Assembly (NCBI RefSeq): GCF_022761115.1 | Contig: NZ_JAKWJS010000002.1 | Coordinates: forward strand, 124,001-188,000 | Direction of reading: 5' to 3' | Origin: Dyella sp. RRB7 | Lineage (GTDB): Bacteria; Pseudomonadota; Gammaproteobacteria; Xanthomonadales; Rhodanobacteraceae | DNA: 64,000 nt | Part shown: in pieces, positions 11,527-22,337 of the stretch | How positions within the stretch are numbered: position 1 is the first letter of the stretch | Layout of the letters: each line of letters begins with the position of its first letter | Program-made: the position numbers and the translations under genes | Notes under the pieces: generated by a model | Databases searched by the model: none | What the model was told of the DNA's origin: nothing | The model's input: only the letters and a program-made list of their open reading frames with translations

Positions 11527-13211
11527 TGCCTTCTCCCACCACCTCACATGCAGCCAGCCTGACCTGGCTGCCGGCCTGGCAGGCGTTGCTGCAGCATGCC
11601 AGGCAGATGGACCGCAACCATCTGCGTGAATTGTTTGCATTCGATCCGGGCCGTGGCGAGCGCCTGCATGTCGAGGCGGTGGGCATGTATTTCGACTACT
11701 CCAAGCAGCGGGTCGTCGACGAAACGATGCGCCTGCTGCGCGAGCTGGCCGACGCCTGCAGCCTGAAGCAGCGCATGGAGGCGATGTTTCGTGGCGACAA
11801 GATCAATGCCACCGAAGGGCGCGCCGTCCTGCATATTGCCTTGCGCGCGCCGGCCGGGGCACGCATCGACGTCGATGGCGAGAATGTCGTGCCGAAGGTG
11901 CATGAGGTACTCGACCGCATGGCCGACCTGGCCGGGCGCGTGCGCGATGGCCGCTGGACGGGCTACACCGGCAAGCCCATTCGCCACGTCATCAGCATCG
12001 GCATCGGCGGCTCCGACCTTGGACCGGTCATGGCGTATGAGGCGCTGCGCCACTACAGCCAGCGCGACATCAGCTTCGGTTTCGTCTCCAACGTGGACGG
12101 CACGGATTTTGTCGAGGCGACGCGCGGCCTGGATGCGGCCGAGACGCTTTTCATCATCTGCTCCAAGACGTTTACCACACAGGAAACGTTGACCAATGCG
12201 CACGCGGCCCGCGACTGGTGCCTGCGTGGGCTGGGCGGCGCCGAGGCCGAAAAGGGCGGGGCCATCGCCAGGCACTTCGTGGCGGTATCCACGAATGCCG
12301 AGGGCGTGGCCAGGTTCGGTATCGACACCGAGCATATGTACGGCTTCTGGGATTGGGTCGGTGGCCGCTACTCGATGGATTCCGCGATTGGGCTGTCGAC
12401 CATGCTGGCCATCGGCGCGGAGCATTTCCGCGAGATGCTGGCCGGCTTCCACGCCATGGACGAGCATTTCCGCCACACGCCGCTGGAAAGCAACCTGCCG
12501 GTGCTGATGGGCTTGCTCGGCATCTGGAACAACAACTTCCTGGGCGCATCAACGGTGGCGGTGCTGCCCTACGAGCAATACCTGAAACGGTTTCCCGCCT
12601 ACCTGCAACAGCTGACCATGGAGAGCAACGGCAAGCACGTGACGCTGGAAGGCGCTACGGTGGACTATGAAACCGGCCCGGTCTACTGGGGCGAGCCGGG
12701 CACCAATGGGCAGCATTCGTTCTATCAGCTGATCCACCAGGGCACCCGCCTGATTCCATGTGACTTCATCGGCTTCTGCCAGCCGCTGAACCCGCTGCCG
12801 GATGGACACGGCGGCGACCAGCATGACCTGCTCATCGCCAACCTGATCGCGCAGAGCGAGGCGCTGGCGTTCGGCAAGACGGCCGACGAAGTGAGAGCCG
12901 AAGGCACCGCCACCGAGCTGGTGCCGCAGCGTACCTTCGAGGGCAATCGACCCAGCACGACGATTCTTGCCGAACGGCTTGACCCATATACGCTGGGCAC
13001 GCTGGTGGCGTTGTACGAGCACAGCGTGTTCGTGCAGGGCGTGATCTGGAATATCGACTCGTTCGATCAGTGGGGCGTGGAGCTGGGCAAGGCACTGGCC
13101 AAGCGCGTCGAGGCTGAGATCGCCGGCAAGGACGCTACCGGGCTCAACCACGACAGTTCCACCAACGCGCTGATTCGCCGGTACCGCCGGTTGCGGGAGG
13201 CGCGGCCATGA
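11523..13211 (+). CDS. pgi: Glucose-6-phosphate isomerase
   Basis: Interconverts glucose-6-phosphate and fructose-6-phosphate. It carries the sugar-phosphate-binding stretch [12 protein letters not shown] near 11990, [12 protein letters not shown] near 12525, the LTMESNGK signature near 12615 and the C-terminal signature [16 protein letters not shown] near 13050. The length of 562 residues is near the family's 550. The start at 11523 gives MMPSP and overlaps the tal stop; the open frame upstream is the shadow of tal. The stop overlaps the pgm start by ATGA at 13208-13211. Confidence 0.96.
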   Translation: MMPSPTTSHAASLTWLPAWQALLQHARQMDRNHLRELFAFDPGRGERLHVEAVGMYFDYSKQRVVDETMRLLRELADACSLKQRMEAMFRGDKINATEGRAVLHIALRAPAGARIDVDGENVVPKVHEVLDRMADLAGRVRDGRWTGYTGKPIRHVISIGIGGSDLGPVMAYEALRHYSQRDISFGFVSNVDGTDFVEATRGLDAAETLFIICSKTFTTQETLTNAHAARDWCLRGLGGAEAEKGGAIARHFVAVSTNAEGVARFGIDTEHMYGFWDWVGGRYSMDSAIGLSTMLAIGAEHFREMLAGFHAMDEHFRHTPLESNLPVLMGLLGIWNNNFLGASTVAVLPYEQYLKRFPAYLQQLTMESNGKHVTLEGATVDYETGPVYWGEPGTNGQHSFYQLIHQGTRLIPCDFIGFCQPLNPLPDGHGGDQHDLLIANLIAQSEALAFGKTADEVRAEGTATELVPQRTFEGNRPSTTILAERLDPYTLGTLVALYEHSVFVQGVIWNIDSFDQWGVELGKALAKRVEAEIAGKDATGLNHDSSTNALIRRYRRLREARP

Positions 13212-14866
13212 GTACCACCATCAGCCCGCTCGCAGGAAAGCCGGCGCCGGCATCCTTGCTGGTCGACGTGTCCAAGCTGCTGGCGGCGTATGCCGACCTT
13301 CGTCCCGATCCGTCGCTGCCGGCCCAACAGGTGGCCTTCGGCACCTCCGGCCACCGCGGCAGTTCGTTCGAGCGAAGCTTCAACGAATGGCATGTGCTGG
13401 CGATCAGCCAGGCGATCTGCGAGTACCGCAAGGGCAAGCAGATCAATGGCCCGCTGTATATCGGCTTCGATACCCACGCGCTGTCACAGCCGGCGTTCGA
13501 GAGCGCGCTGGAAGTACTGGCGGCGAACGGCGTCGAAACGATGATCGCCCGCGGCGGAGAGTTCACCCCGACACCGGCAGTCTCCCACGCCATCCTGGGC
13601 CACAACCACCGGCGAAACTCGGGCCTGGCCGATGGCATTGTCGTCACGCCGTCGCACAACCCACCCGACAACGGCGGCTTCAAGTACAACCCGCCCAACG
13701 GCGGACCGGCCGACGTGAACATTACCGACTGGATCCAGGATCGCGCGAACGCCTTGATGCGCGGTGGCCTGAAGGAGGTGCGGCGGGTGCCGTTCACCCA
13801 GGCACGCCACGCTTCGACCACGCATGAATTCGATTTCCTCGATACCTATGTCGGCGATCTCGGCAGCATGATCGACTTCGATGCGATTCGCGGCGCCGGC
13901 ATCCACATGGGCGTGGATCCGCTTGGCGGTGCCGGCGTGCACTACTGGGCGCCGATCGCGGAGCGTTACCGGATCGACCTCACCGTCGTCAGCGAGGAGG
14001 TCGACCCGCAGTTCGGCTTCATGAGCGTGGACTGGGACGGCAAGATTCGCATGGACCCCTCGTCGTCCTACGCCATGCAGCGCTTGATCGGGCTGAAGTC
14101 CCAGTACGACGTGGCGTTTGCCTGCGATACCGATCATGACCGCCATGGCATCGTGACGCGCAGCAGCGGCCTGATGGTGCCGAACCATTATCTTTCGGTG
14201 CTGATCGACTATCTGTTTCACCACCGCCCGCAGTGGAACGCCAAGGCGGCGGTCGGCAAGACCCTGGTGAGCACGGCCTTGATCGATCGCGTCGCCAGGC
14301 GGCTGGGCCGCCGGCTCTACGAGGTACCGGTCGGCTTCAAGTGGTTTGTGGATGGGCTGCTGGATGGATCGCTGGGTTTTGGCGGCGAGGAAAGCGCCGG
14401 CGCCTCGTGCCTGCGCCGCAACGGCGAGGTGTGGACCACGGACAAGGACGGCATCGTGCCGGCGCTGTTGTCGGCGGAAATCACCGCTCGCCACGAGGGC
14501 GATCCCGGTGAGCGATACCGGGCATTGGTCCAGGCTCTGGGCGAGCCGGTGGCGGACCGCGTCGAAGCGCCGGCGACGGCCGAGCAGAAAGCACGGCTGT
14601 CCAGACTCTCGCCGAAGCAGGTGCAAAGCACCGCGCTGGCCGGCGAGAAGATCGAAAGCGTGATCGATCGCGCGCCGGGCAACAACGCGCCCATCGGCGG
14701 CATCAAGGTCTCCACCGCCAATGGCTGGTTCGCCGCCCGGCCGTCGGGCACCGAAGACATCTACAAGATCTACGCCGAGAGCTTCAGGGATGGCGCGCAT
14801 TTGCAATCGATCCTGCAGGAAGCCCAGCAGATCGTCGACGCCGCACTCAAAGGCAGTGCGGCCTGA
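13208..14866 (+). CDS. pgm: Phosphoglucomutase (alpha-D-glucose specific)
   Basis: Converts glucose-1-phosphate to glucose-6-phosphate and back, linking glucan and UDP-glucose metabolism to glycolysis and the pentose pathway. The phosphoserine loop is [13 protein letters not shown] near 13640, the metal-binding loop is DTDHDRHG near 14135, and the sugar-binding GGEESAG and phosphate-binding [10 protein letters not shown] are present near 14380 and 14740. At 552 residues it matches the bacterial Pgm family (about 546). It can both supply glucose-1-phosphate for UDP-glucose and the glucan synthase, and recover glucose-1-phosphate released by GH94 phosphorolysis. Confidence 0.96.
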   Translation: MSTTISPLAGKPAPASLLVDVSKLLAAYADLRPDPSLPAQQVAFGTSGHRGSSFERSFNEWHVLAISQAICEYRKGKQINGPLYIGFDTHALSQPAFESALEVLAANGVETMIARGGEFTPTPAVSHAILGHNHRRNSGLADGIVVTPSHNPPDNGGFKYNPPNGGPADVNITDWIQDRANALMRGGLKEVRRVPFTQARHASTTHEFDFLDTYVGDLGSMIDFDAIRGAGIHMGVDPLGGAGVHYWAPIAERYRIDLTVVSEEVDPQFGFMSVDWDGKIRMDPSSSYAMQRLIGLKSQYDVAFACDTDHDRHGIVTRSSGLMVPNHYLSVLIDYLFHHRPQWNAKAAVGKTLVSTALIDRVARRLGRRLYEVPVGFKWFVDGLLDGSLGFGGEESAGASCLRRNGEVWTTDKDGIVPALLSAEITARHEGDPGERYRALVQALGEPVADRVEAPATAEQKARLSRLSPKQVQSTALAGEKIESVIDRAPGNNAPIGGIKVSTANGWFAARPSGTEDIYKIYAESFRDGAHLQSILQEAQQIVDAALKGSAA

Positions 14867-14909
14867 ACGCCCGCGGTAGTTACTTCCTCTTGCCTCACAG
14901 GTAGCCGAT

Positions 14910-16958
14910 ATGTCCGCCAAGCTCGACTCGTTGTGCGTCAACACCATCCGCTTCCTGTCGATCGACATGGTGCAAAAGGCCAATAGCGGGCATCCCGGCA
15001 TGCCGCTGGGCGCCGCGCCGATGGCCTACGTACTATGGACCCGCTGGCTCAGGTACAACCCGCGCAATCCGGCGTGGGCGGATCGCGACCGCTTCGTGCT
15101 GTCGGCCGGGCACGGTTCGGCGTTGCTGTACAGCCTGCTGCACCTGACCGGCTACGACCTTTCGCTGGATGATCTCAAGCAGTTTCGCCAATGGGGCAGC
15201 AAGGCGCCGGGGCATCCCGAGCGCGGCCACACGCCCGGCGTGGAAACCACCACCGGGCCGCTGGGCCAGGGCATGGCCAACGCGGTGGGCATGGCCATCG
15301 GCGAAGCCCAGCTGGCGGCGCGCTACAACCGGCCGGGTCATACGGTGATCGATCACCGCACCTATGCCATCGTCAGCGACGGCGACCTGATGGAAGGCGT
15401 GGCATCCGAAGCTGCCTCGTTGGCTGGGCATCTGCGGCTCGGCAAGCTGATATGCCTGTACGACGACAACTACGTCACCCTTTCGGCGGGCACCGACATC
15501 ACGTTTTCCGAAGATCGCGCACAGCGGTTCGAGGCTTATGGCTGGCACACGGTGCGCGTGCACGATGGCAACGATCTCGATGCCATCCAGGCCGCCTTGC
15601 TGTCGGCGCATCAGCAGACCGGCAGGCCGTCGCTGATCCTGGTGCGCACGCATCTTGGCTACGGTTCTCCCGAGCAGGACAGCTTCAAGGCGCACGGCTC
15701 TCCGCTTGGCGTGGAGGATGTGCGCAAGACCAAGCAGACGCTGGGCTGGCCTGCCGAACCGGATTTCCTGATACCGGACGAAGCGCTGGCCCATTTTCGC
15801 GAAGCGGTCGGGCGCGGCGCGGATCACGAAGCGGCGTTCAAGCAACGCCTGCGGGCTTATGGCGAGGCTTTTCCGCAGCTCAGCGCGGAGCTGCAGCGGA
15901 GCCTGTCCGCCGAGCTTCCCGCGGGCTGGGACACCGATATCCCCGTGTTTCCCGCCGATGCCAAGGGGCTTGCCACGCGAGACGCGTCGAGCAAGGTGAT
16001 GAACGCGATAGCCCCCAGGCTGCCGCCCCTGACGGGAGGCTCCGCCGACCTCAACCCATCCACCAAGACCGCACTGAAGGACCTGGGCGATTTCAATCCG
16101 CCCGCATCGACGGGCGAGGATGTGCAGGGCTCCGATCCGGCCGGCTGGAGCTGGCAGGGACGCAATATCCATTTCGGTGTGCGCGAACATGCCATGGGCG
16201 CCATCGTGAACGGCCTTGCGGCACACGGCGGCTTTATTCCCTTCGGCTCCACCTTCCTGATCTTCTCGGACTATATGCGCCCGCCCATCCGGCTGGCCGC
16301 GCTGATGGGGCTGCATGTCATTCACGTATTCACCCATGACAGCATTGCACTGGGCGAGGATGGCCCCACGCATCAACCGGTGGAGCAGCTGGCGAGTTTG
16401 CGCGCGCTGCCCAACCTGGTGGTGATCCGCCCGGCGGACGCCAATGAAACGGCGGTCGCCTGGCGGGTGGCGGTGGAAACGCGCGCTGCCCCGGTAGCGC
16501 TGGTACTGACCCGGCAGAACCTTCCCACGCTCGATCGCCAGCGCTATGCCAGCGCCGAAGGTTTGCGCCAGGGCGCCTATGTCCTTAGCAACCCGCCGGC
16601 CGGCGAGCCCGAGCTGATGCTTATCGCCAGCGGCTCCGAAGTGAGCCTGATGCTGCAGGCGGCGGAACGCCTGCAAGGGCAGGGCATCGCGGTGCGCTGC
16701 GTTTCGATGCCGAGCTGGGAGTTGTTCGAGGCGCTACCGCAGGCCGAGCGGGACCGGGTGTTGCCGCCCTCGATCAAGGCGCGACTCGCCATCGAGCTGG
16801 GCGTATCGCAAGGCTGGAACCGCTACGTCGGCGCGCACGGCGACATGCTGGGCGTCGAGCGCTTCGGTGCCTCCGCGCCAGCGGAGGTGATGTTGCGCGA
16901 ATATGGGTTTACCGTGGACAACGTCTGCGCACGCGCGCTGGCGTTGCTGGGACGATAG
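14910..16958 (+). CDS. tkt: Transketolase
   Basis: Thiamine-diphosphate enzyme of the non-oxidative pentose pathway. It has the [13 protein letters not shown] segment, the diphosphate-binding [18 protein letters not shown] stretch near 15380, the Tkt histidine region [15 protein letters not shown] near 15230 and the central pyrimidine domain with VREHAMG near 16180. The length of 682 residues is normal. The ATG at 14910 follows pgm by 43 bases, so it is probably the last gene of the zwf-HAD-tal-pgi-pgm-tkt operon. It ends 40 bases from a convergent gene; no clear intrinsic terminator is visible there. Confidence 0.96.
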   Translation: MSAKLDSLCVNTIRFLSIDMVQKANSGHPGMPLGAAPMAYVLWTRWLRYNPRNPAWADRDRFVLSAGHGSALLYSLLHLTGYDLSLDDLKQFRQWGSKAPGHPERGHTPGVETTTGPLGQGMANAVGMAIGEAQLAARYNRPGHTVIDHRTYAIVSDGDLMEGVASEAASLAGHLRLGKLICLYDDNYVTLSAGTDITFSEDRAQRFEAYGWHTVRVHDGNDLDAIQAALLSAHQQTGRPSLILVRTHLGYGSPEQDSFKAHGSPLGVEDVRKTKQTLGWPAEPDFLIPDEALAHFREAVGRGADHEAAFKQRLRAYGEAFPQLSAELQRSLSAELPAGWDTDIPVFPADAKGLATRDASSKVMNAIAPRLPPLTGGSADLNPSTKTALKDLGDFNPPASTGEDVQGSDPAGWSWQGRNIHFGVREHAMGAIVNGLAAHGGFIPFGSTFLIFSDYMRPPIRLAALMGLHVIHVFTHDSIALGEDGPTHQPVEQLASLRALPNLVVIRPADANETAVAWRVAVETRAAPVALVLTRQNLPTLDRQRYASAEGLRQGAYVLSNPPAGEPELMLIASGSEVSLMLQAAERLQGQGIAVRCVSMPSWELFEALPQAERDRVLPPSIKARLAIELGVSQGWNRYVGAHGDMLGVERFGASAPAEVMLREYGFTVDNVCARALALLGR

Positions 16959-16998
16959 GACCTTGGCCGTGTGGTTAGCCGCACCAGCCGCTCATGCC

Positions 16999-18138
16999 TC
17001 AATCGGGCAACAAGTGGGCTCGAAGACCATTGGGATCGACTTGATATCTGCGCCGTTTCCCTTGCTTATCGGAGAACTCCAGCAGGCCGGGGGCGCCCAC
17101 GTACAAGGGATCCTTTACCTCGGGGCAATGGTCGCCGCGAACGATCGGAATGGCTTCATCAATCAGTGCCGTCAGTAAAGGGCGCACATAGATGCGACAA
17201 GTTTTCTCGGTATCGTTAAACAGTACGACGTAATCCGTGGCCTCATGAAAGTTGACCCAATAGGTATCAAAACGCTGTGCGTCCGGAACATCGAGAGGCC
17301 TGCCGTCCAGGTTGAAGAATTTCAGGGCTCCCCGGCGAACCGCGAATAGGGCGGATGCTGGGGAGTCCACCATGCCGACGGTCAGTTGGCCTACGCCCTC
17401 GTAGGCCGTCGGGATGATTTCCTTTAGATCGGCCAGCCGCAGCAAACCCCAGTGGTTGTCTCCGTCACAGACTTCGGTGAATGCCCGAAGGGTTACCGGC
17501 CACTTTTCGTTCAGTTCAACCGCCTTGCCGGCCTGTGAGCAAATGCCGCTTGCGTACCATTGCGGCGCACGGGCCGCGATTCGCCCGGCGCGGATGCGTA
17601 CATACGTATAAAAAGCGAAGCCCCATTCGTCGGGAGCGCCCCGAGTCAACCGCAAGACCATGCCCTGGCCCTTCTTGGCATCGTGGAGGTAGACGCTTTC
17701 GTATTTGTTGAACTGATCGATGAGCACCCGTCCCTGGGCGTCGAGCAAGGCAGCGCAGCCCTTGCGCATGGCAACAAATGTGGTGGTATCCGAAACAGGT
17801 TCGATGGATTCGTACAGTTCGTCGCCATAGGGAGACGGCGCGTAACGCATGGAATAGAGCGTCTTGTCCGGAAGGTGATGCTCACGAACCGACCTGGACC
17901 AGATCGAATCGGGCTCCAATGCTCCCCTGTAGCCACTGGCCCTGTACCCTTCAAAGATCGTCGGACGATGCCGAGGATCGTCACCCGCGCTTTCAACGCA
18001 GCGCTCCCGCCACTGCCGCTCGATGCGCGATCGGTCAGAAATGTTCTGTTGGCTGCTTTCGAGTACGCCGGCGGTGGCGGCGAAACTGGCGCAGGCGAGG
18101 CCCATGATGGCGACGATGCGACGAAGACCGTTGTCCAT
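16999..18138 (-). CDS. Secreted protein of unknown function
   Basis: The 379-residue product begins with a clear signal sequence (positively charged MDNGLRR, then a hydrophobic stretch ending in SFAATAG), so it is probably periplasmic. A GGAG motif lies about 11 bases before the ATG. I do not recognise the family. The body has repeated segments in which a value-like phrase precedes a Gly-Arg turn (DAQGRVLID, NLDGRPLDV), somewhat like WG-repeat proteins, but this is only a resemblance. It is convergent with tkt and sits 88 bases downstream of gnd on the same strand, so it could be read with gnd, but nothing in it points to sugar metabolism. Confidence 0.6.
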   Translation of the reverse strand: MDNGLRRIVAIMGLACASFAATAGVLESSQQNISDRSRIERQWRERCVESAGDDPRHRPTIFEGYRASGYRGALEPDSIWSRSVREHHLPDKTLYSMRYAPSPYGDELYESIEPVSDTTTFVAMRKGCAALLDAQGRVLIDQFNKYESVYLHDAKKGQGMVLRLTRGAPDEWGFAFYTYVRIRAGRIAARAPQWYASGICSQAGKAVELNEKWPVTLRAFTEVCDGDNHWGLLRLADLKEIIPTAYEGVGQLTVGMVDSPASALFAVRRGALKFFNLDGRPLDVPDAQRFDTYWVNFHEATDYVVLFNDTEKTCRIYVRPLLTALIDEAIPIVRGDHCPEVKDPLYVGAPGLLEFSDKQGKRRRYQVDPNGLRAHLLPD

Positions 18139-18226
18139 GATTTGCGGATCTCCATGATTTCTTTTCGACGGCTTCGGTCATCGTAGGCCGGTTTCACATT
18201 GAACAGGCGCTGCGGTAGCGATCCGC

Positions 18227-19132
18227 TCACTCGCTTTTGATCGGATGTCCGCCGAACTCGTTGCGCATGGCCGACAGCAGCTTGTCGGAGAACGAGTCCG
18301 TGTCGCGCGAGCGCAGCCGTTCGATCAACGACTGGGTGATCACCGGCGCGGGTACGTTGAGATCGATGGCCTCGTCCACCGTCCATCGCCCCTCACCCGA
18401 ATCGGCGACATAAGGCGCGATGCCGGTCATGCGCGGGTTCTTTTCGAGCGCGGCGGCGGTCAGGTCCAGCAGCCAGGAGCGCACCACGCTGCCGTAGCGC
18501 CATATCTCCGCCACCTGGTGCAGGTCCAGGGCGAATTCGCTCTTGTGCTGGAGAATGGAGAGGCCTTCGGCATAGGCCTGCATCATCCCGTATTCGATGC
18601 CGTTATGGATCATCTTGGTGAAGTGGCCCGAACCCACGGGGCCCACCCGTCCCCAGCCCCGTTCGCTGGACGGCGCCAGCGTTTCGAACAACGGACGCAT
18701 GCGTTCGACGGCCGCCGCATCGCCGCCGATCATCAGGCTGTAGCCTTCGTCCAACCCCCAGACGCCGCCGCTGGTGCCGCAGTCGATGTAGTGAATCTGC
18801 TGGTCGGCAAAGGCCTTGGCCCTGCGCATGCTGTCCTTGTAGTTGGAATTGCCGCCATCGATGACCGTGTCACCCGCCGCCAGCAGCGGCAGGAGTTCCT
18901 TGAGGGTGCCATCCGTTATGTCGCCCGCAGGCACCATCAGCCATAGCGTGTGCGGGGTGGGCAGCGCCGCCACCAGGGCGGCCAGCGAGTCCGCGGACGC
19001 GGCGCCCTGGTTTTCCAGCGCCTTGCGCGCGTCGGGCTTCGGGTCGAAACCCACCACCTGATGTCCGCCACGGACAAGACGTTGGGCCATGTTGGCGCCC
19101 ATGCGGCCGAGGCCGATCATGCCGAGTTTCAT
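18227..19132 (-). CDS. gnd: 6-phosphogluconate dehydrogenase, decarboxylating, short form
   Basis: Oxidatively decarboxylates 6-phosphogluconate to ribulose-5-phosphate, completing the oxidative branch begun by zwf. Visible motifs are the Rossmann GLGRMGANMAQRL, the substrate motif GGNSNYKDS, CGTSGGVWGL and the catalytic KMIHNGIEYGMM. At 301 residues it is the short YqeC/GndA-like form rather than the 470-residue enzyme. The second beta strand of the Rossmann fold ends in an aspartate (VVGFDPKPD), which usually favours NAD+ over NADP+. It is on the strand opposite to zwf and tkt. Confidence 0.92.
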   Translation of the reverse strand: MKLGMIGLGRMGANMAQRLVRGGHQVVGFDPKPDARKALENQGAASADSLAALVAALPTPHTLWLMVPAGDITDGTLKELLPLLAAGDTVIDGGNSNYKDSMRRAKAFADQQIHYIDCGTSGGVWGLDEGYSLMIGGDAAAVERMRPLFETLAPSSERGWGRVGPVGSGHFTKMIHNGIEYGMMQAYAEGLSILQHKSEFALDLHQVAEIWRYGSVVRSWLLDLTAAALEKNPRMTGIAPYVADSGEGRWTVDEAIDLNVPAPVITQSLIERLRSRDTDSFSDKLLSAMRNEFGGHPIKSE

Positions 19133-19243
19133 GCGATTTCCTTGAGCGAGGTGAAGGGTGCTGCAGTGGCGCTGCGCACCATTGTCCGCGCGCGGCGGAT
19201 AACAGCGCGTGACAGGCCAGCCATGGCGGCTAGCGTGGCGCGG

Positions 19244-20767
19244 TTATCGCGCCAGCCAGCGCCGGACCCTGGCCTGGACAACAGGCGTAAAGCGCGTGCG
19301 ATAGTACGCCTGCGCGGCTTTCTGGATCGCCGCCGCCTGGGTCGGATAGGCGTGAATGATCCGCGCCAGCGTGCGTAGGCCAATACCCGCGACCATGGCG
19401 AGGGTGATCTCATTGATCATGTCCCCGGCGTGGCGGGCAACGATGGTGGCGCCAAGAATCTTGTCGGTGTGGCCCTTGACGTGGATCTTCACGAAGCCGT
19501 CTTCCTCGCTGTCCGTTATGGCGCGATCGATTTCGTGCATGGGAACAGTGAAAGTCTTTATCGGTATCTCCAGTCGATTGGCTTCGCGAACGTACAGGCC
19601 GACATGTGCGATTTCCGGATCGGTAAAGGTGCACCACGGAACGACCAGTTCGCTTTGCCGCTCCCGTCCGCCAAACAGTGCGTTCTGCACCACGATGTGG
19701 GCCGAGGCCTCGGCTGTATGCGTGTACTTGTGTTCCAGGCACACGTCACCGGCGGCATAGATGTTGGGGTTGCTGGTGCGCAGGAAATCATCGACATGAA
19801 CGCCATTGATGAGGTCGTAGTCCACGCCTGCCGCCTCAAGACCCAGTTGCTGGACATTCGGCACATGGCCGATGCCGGTCAGGATGGCGTCGACCACGAT
19901 CGTGTTCCGATAGTCGTCGCTGACCAGGTCGACCTGCTTCTCGCCATTTTCCACGCGCACCGCGACCGCCATGGTATTGAGCCGGACCTCGATGCCATCG
20001 CGGGCAAACGCATCCGAAAGAATCTGGGCGGCATCGCGCTCCTCCTTGCCGAGGAACAAGGGCATGTCCTGCACGATGGTGGTTTTCGAGCCGAGTCGGC
20101 AGAAGGCCTGGGCCAGCTCGCAGCCCAGCGGTCCGCCACCGATGACCAGCAGGCGGCGTGGCAGCTCGGTCAGGTCGAATACGTTTTCGCTGGTGAGGTA
20201 GCCCGCTTCCGCCAGGCCAGGGATGGGCGGAACCATGGGGTAGGCACCCGTCGCTATCAAAGCCTTTTCGAAACGCAGCACCTCGTCCTTGACCATCAAG
20301 GTGTCCGGCCCGGAGAAACGGGCGTCCCCGAAGAACAGGTCGATGCCGTCATTGGCCAGCCGGTGAGCCGAGTCTTCACCGCTGAGGTGGGTGCGAATAC
20401 GCCTGACGCGCTCCATCACGGCAGGAAAATCGACCGTGATGTCACAGGGCACCTGCGCCCCATAGCGCCGCGCGTCGCGCATTTCGGCGTACAGCTGGGA
20501 CGTGCGGATGATGGTCTTCGAAGGGATGCAGCCGCCATTGAGCGAGTCGCCCCCCAGCATGTCCCGCTCGATCAATGCCACCCTGGCGCCCAAGGCCCTG
20601 GCCACCTTGGCGGCGGCGAGCCCGGCCGGCCCGGCGCCAATGACCGCCAGGTGATAGGGGATGGAAGGGGCGGGGTTGCTCCATGTATGCGGGCGCACAT
20701 TGGCCATGCGCTCGCGCTCGTACGCATCCTGGGGCGTGCTGATCGATGGGTCGCGCGGCTGCGGCAT
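19244..20767 (-). CDS. FAD-dependent pyridine nucleotide-disulfide oxidoreductase homologue (mercuric reductase/lipoamide dehydrogenase-like)
   Basis: 507-residue flavoprotein with an N-terminal FAD-binding GAGPAGLAAAKVARALG, a second dinucleotide fold (LLVIGGGPLGCELAQ), the FAD-contact GDVCLEHKYTHTAEA and a C-terminal dimerisation domain with the HAYPT motif expected near the active site. The redox box reads GGDSLNGGCIPSK: the first of the two cysteines that form the active disulfide in mercuric and lipoamide reductases is serine (codon TCG), while the second is kept. The reaction is therefore uncertain. A 112-base gap separates it from gnd. The start overlaps the stop of the upstream glucanase gene (ATGA on the minus strand at 20766-20769 region), so the two are coupled. 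Confidence 0.85.
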   Translation of the reverse strand: MPQPRDPSISTPQDAYERERMANVRPHTWSNPAPSIPYHLAVIGAGPAGLAAAKVARALGARVALIERDMLGGDSLNGGCIPSKTIIRTSQLYAEMRDARRYGAQVPCDITVDFPAVMERVRRIRTHLSGEDSAHRLANDGIDLFFGDARFSGPDTLMVKDEVLRFEKALIATGAYPMVPPIPGLAEAGYLTSENVFDLTELPRRLLVIGGGPLGCELAQAFCRLGSKTTIVQDMPLFLGKEERDAAQILSDAFARDGIEVRLNTMAVAVRVENGEKQVDLVSDDYRNTIVVDAILTGIGHVPNVQQLGLEAAGVDYDLINGVHVDDFLRTSNPNIYAAGDVCLEHKYTHTAEASAHIVVQNALFGGRERQSELVVPWCTFTDPEIAHVGLYVREANRLEIPIKTFTVPMHEIDRAITDSEEDGFVKIHVKGHTDKILGATIVARHAGDMINEITLAMVAGIGLRTLARIIHAYPTQAAAIQKAAQAYYRTRFTPVVQARVRRWLAR

Positions 20768-22092
20768 CAGTGTGATTCCCCATCATGGTTGGCGCGTTGC
20801 TGCAGCCAGCCGCCGCGAAAACCGGCGCGATGCAGGCCGCTGCCGATGTAAGGGCAGTCGCGCATCAACTGCCAGATCGATCCCGTGCGGTGGTTCTCGA
20901 TCATCATGAACACGATGCCCTGGTCCAGCCCGTAATGCCCCGCTGAGACCCACGGATGGCCGTGGCTATCGGGCAGGGAAGGGTTGAAGCTGCTTGCCAG
21001 GCGACCCTCCGTCAATATTTCCGGGTAGCGACAGATCATGTGGCGTATCGAACCCAGCACGACATCGGGCGCGAACGGTAGCGATGCCAGTACCGCGGGG
21101 GCGGACAGCGTGCCGTCGTCCGGTCCATAGGGCACGCCACGGGCGGCGTAGCCAAACAGACGCCGTGGTTCGTTGTGCACATCGGGCTGCTCGTCGGTGG
21201 GGCCGTCGCAGGCCGACAGGCCCCAGCAGTGTTCGCCGTAGCCGGTGAACTCGTGCGGATTGCGTTGCGCGTACTCGCGCTGGATAAAGACGGCCCGGCT
21301 CGAATTCTGGAAGTAGTCCGAACGCGCCTCGCGCATGAAGCGGTCGCGGATGCCACGAAAATCGATCCAGGCATGCGAGAACTGGTGCACGAACAACGGG
21401 CCGGCATAGAGGTAATCGTGGTTGTACAGGTTTTCCCACTGATAGGTGGACGTCCATGATTTGTAGCAGCTCCCGGTAATGGGGTGGGTTGGCGACCCCA
21501 TGGCCAGCACGTACAGCACGATGGCCTCGCTGTAGCCCTCCCATCCGTAATGCAGGAAGCTGCATTCGGGTTTCCAGCCTTGCCGGATCGTGTCGCCGCC
21601 ACCTTGGGCCCAGTGCCAGTCGATGCGCCGATAGAGAAAGTCGGCCAGTTCGCGCAACTCGTCCTCATCATCCGTCGCTGCCGTGAAGTACATGCCTGCG
21701 GCAAGTACGCCGGCGATGAGCAGCGCCGTATCGATCATCGACAGTTCCGAGCGCCACACGCGCTCACCACTGTGCATGTCGAGAAAGTGAAAATAGAAGC
21801 CCTTGTAACCGGTTGCCGTGGGGCTGCCACTCTGGTCGCTGTCGCGAAAGAAGCGTAACGCGGCCAGGCAGCGTTGAACCGCATCGTGGCGATCCAGCCA
21901 ACCGCGCTCAACGGCGACGGGATACGAGGAAAGTGCGAAGCCCACCACGGCAATGCTGGCCGGTGAGCCGGGGCGCGAGGTATCGGCGACCAATCCGTTG
22001 GAGGGGTTGGTGTTCAGCAGGAAGTAGTCGAACGCTGCGTGCTGCAGCCGGTCGAGCATGGCTTCATTCGTGAGCGGAGTCAGCTGTACCAT
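20767..22092 (-). CDS. Glucoamylase-family protein, probable GH144 endo-beta-1,2-glucanase
   Basis: 441-residue protein of the PF10091 glucoamylase-like fold. The family hallmarks are LQHAAFDYFLLNTNPSNGLVADT at the N-terminus, KGFYFHFLD, SMIDTALLIAGVLAAG, the MFTAATDDE-like stretch and the C-terminal HPWVSAGHYGLDQG. Characterised bacterial members of this group (GH144) cut linear beta-1,2-glucan to sophoro-oligosaccharides. No convincing signal peptide is visible, so it may act in the cytosol or be exported by another route. It is related to the middle domain of the glucan synthase at 3-8162, and is divergent from a GH94 protein, which supports a role in beta-1,2-glucan breakdown. Confidence 0.82.
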   Translation of the reverse strand: MVQLTPLTNEAMLDRLQHAAFDYFLLNTNPSNGLVADTSRPGSPASIAVVGFALSSYPVAVERGWLDRHDAVQRCLAALRFFRDSDQSGSPTATGYKGFYFHFLDMHSGERVWRSELSMIDTALLIAGVLAAGMYFTAATDDEDELRELADFLYRRIDWHWAQGGGDTIRQGWKPECSFLHYGWEGYSEAIVLYVLAMGSPTHPITGSCYKSWTSTYQWENLYNHDYLYAGPLFVHQFSHAWIDFRGIRDRFMREARSDYFQNSSRAVFIQREYAQRNPHEFTGYGEHCWGLSACDGPTDEQPDVHNEPRRLFGYAARGVPYGPDDGTLSAPAVLASLPFAPDVVLGSIRHMICRYPEILTEGRLASSFNPSLPDSHGHPWVSAGHYGLDQGIVFMMIENHRTGSIWQLMRDCPYIGSGLHRAGFRGGWLQQRANHDGESH

Positions 22093-22337
22093 CGAATGAG
22101 TTCCAGACAGGGGCGCCGGACCCGATTGAACGTTGCCATGTCATTCGGAATAAGGTCTTCCGATGATGTCGCAGAGCGGTGCATGTGCCGCGTGTAGGGA
22201 TACGGCGGGGCAGCACGTTGTCCCAGTCACCGAGGTCCAGGAACTTCACACGGTATTACACCTGTGCGGCCTTATGCTCAAGTGCAGCGCGATGCGAATC
22301 CACCGCGCCATCGTGCACATGGGAGTTATGACGCCAC
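22093..22337. promoter_or_regulatory. Divergent intergenic region between glucanase and GH94 genes
   Basis: These 245 bases separate the two divergent glucan-degradation genes and must hold both promoters. No strong sigma-70 boxes, operator palindrome or RNA structure could be picked out by eye. A stop codon at 22329-22331 lies in frame just before the GH94 gene start. A GGGAG at 22321-22325 is 12 bases before that start, which is far for a ribosome binding site. Confidence 0.4.
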
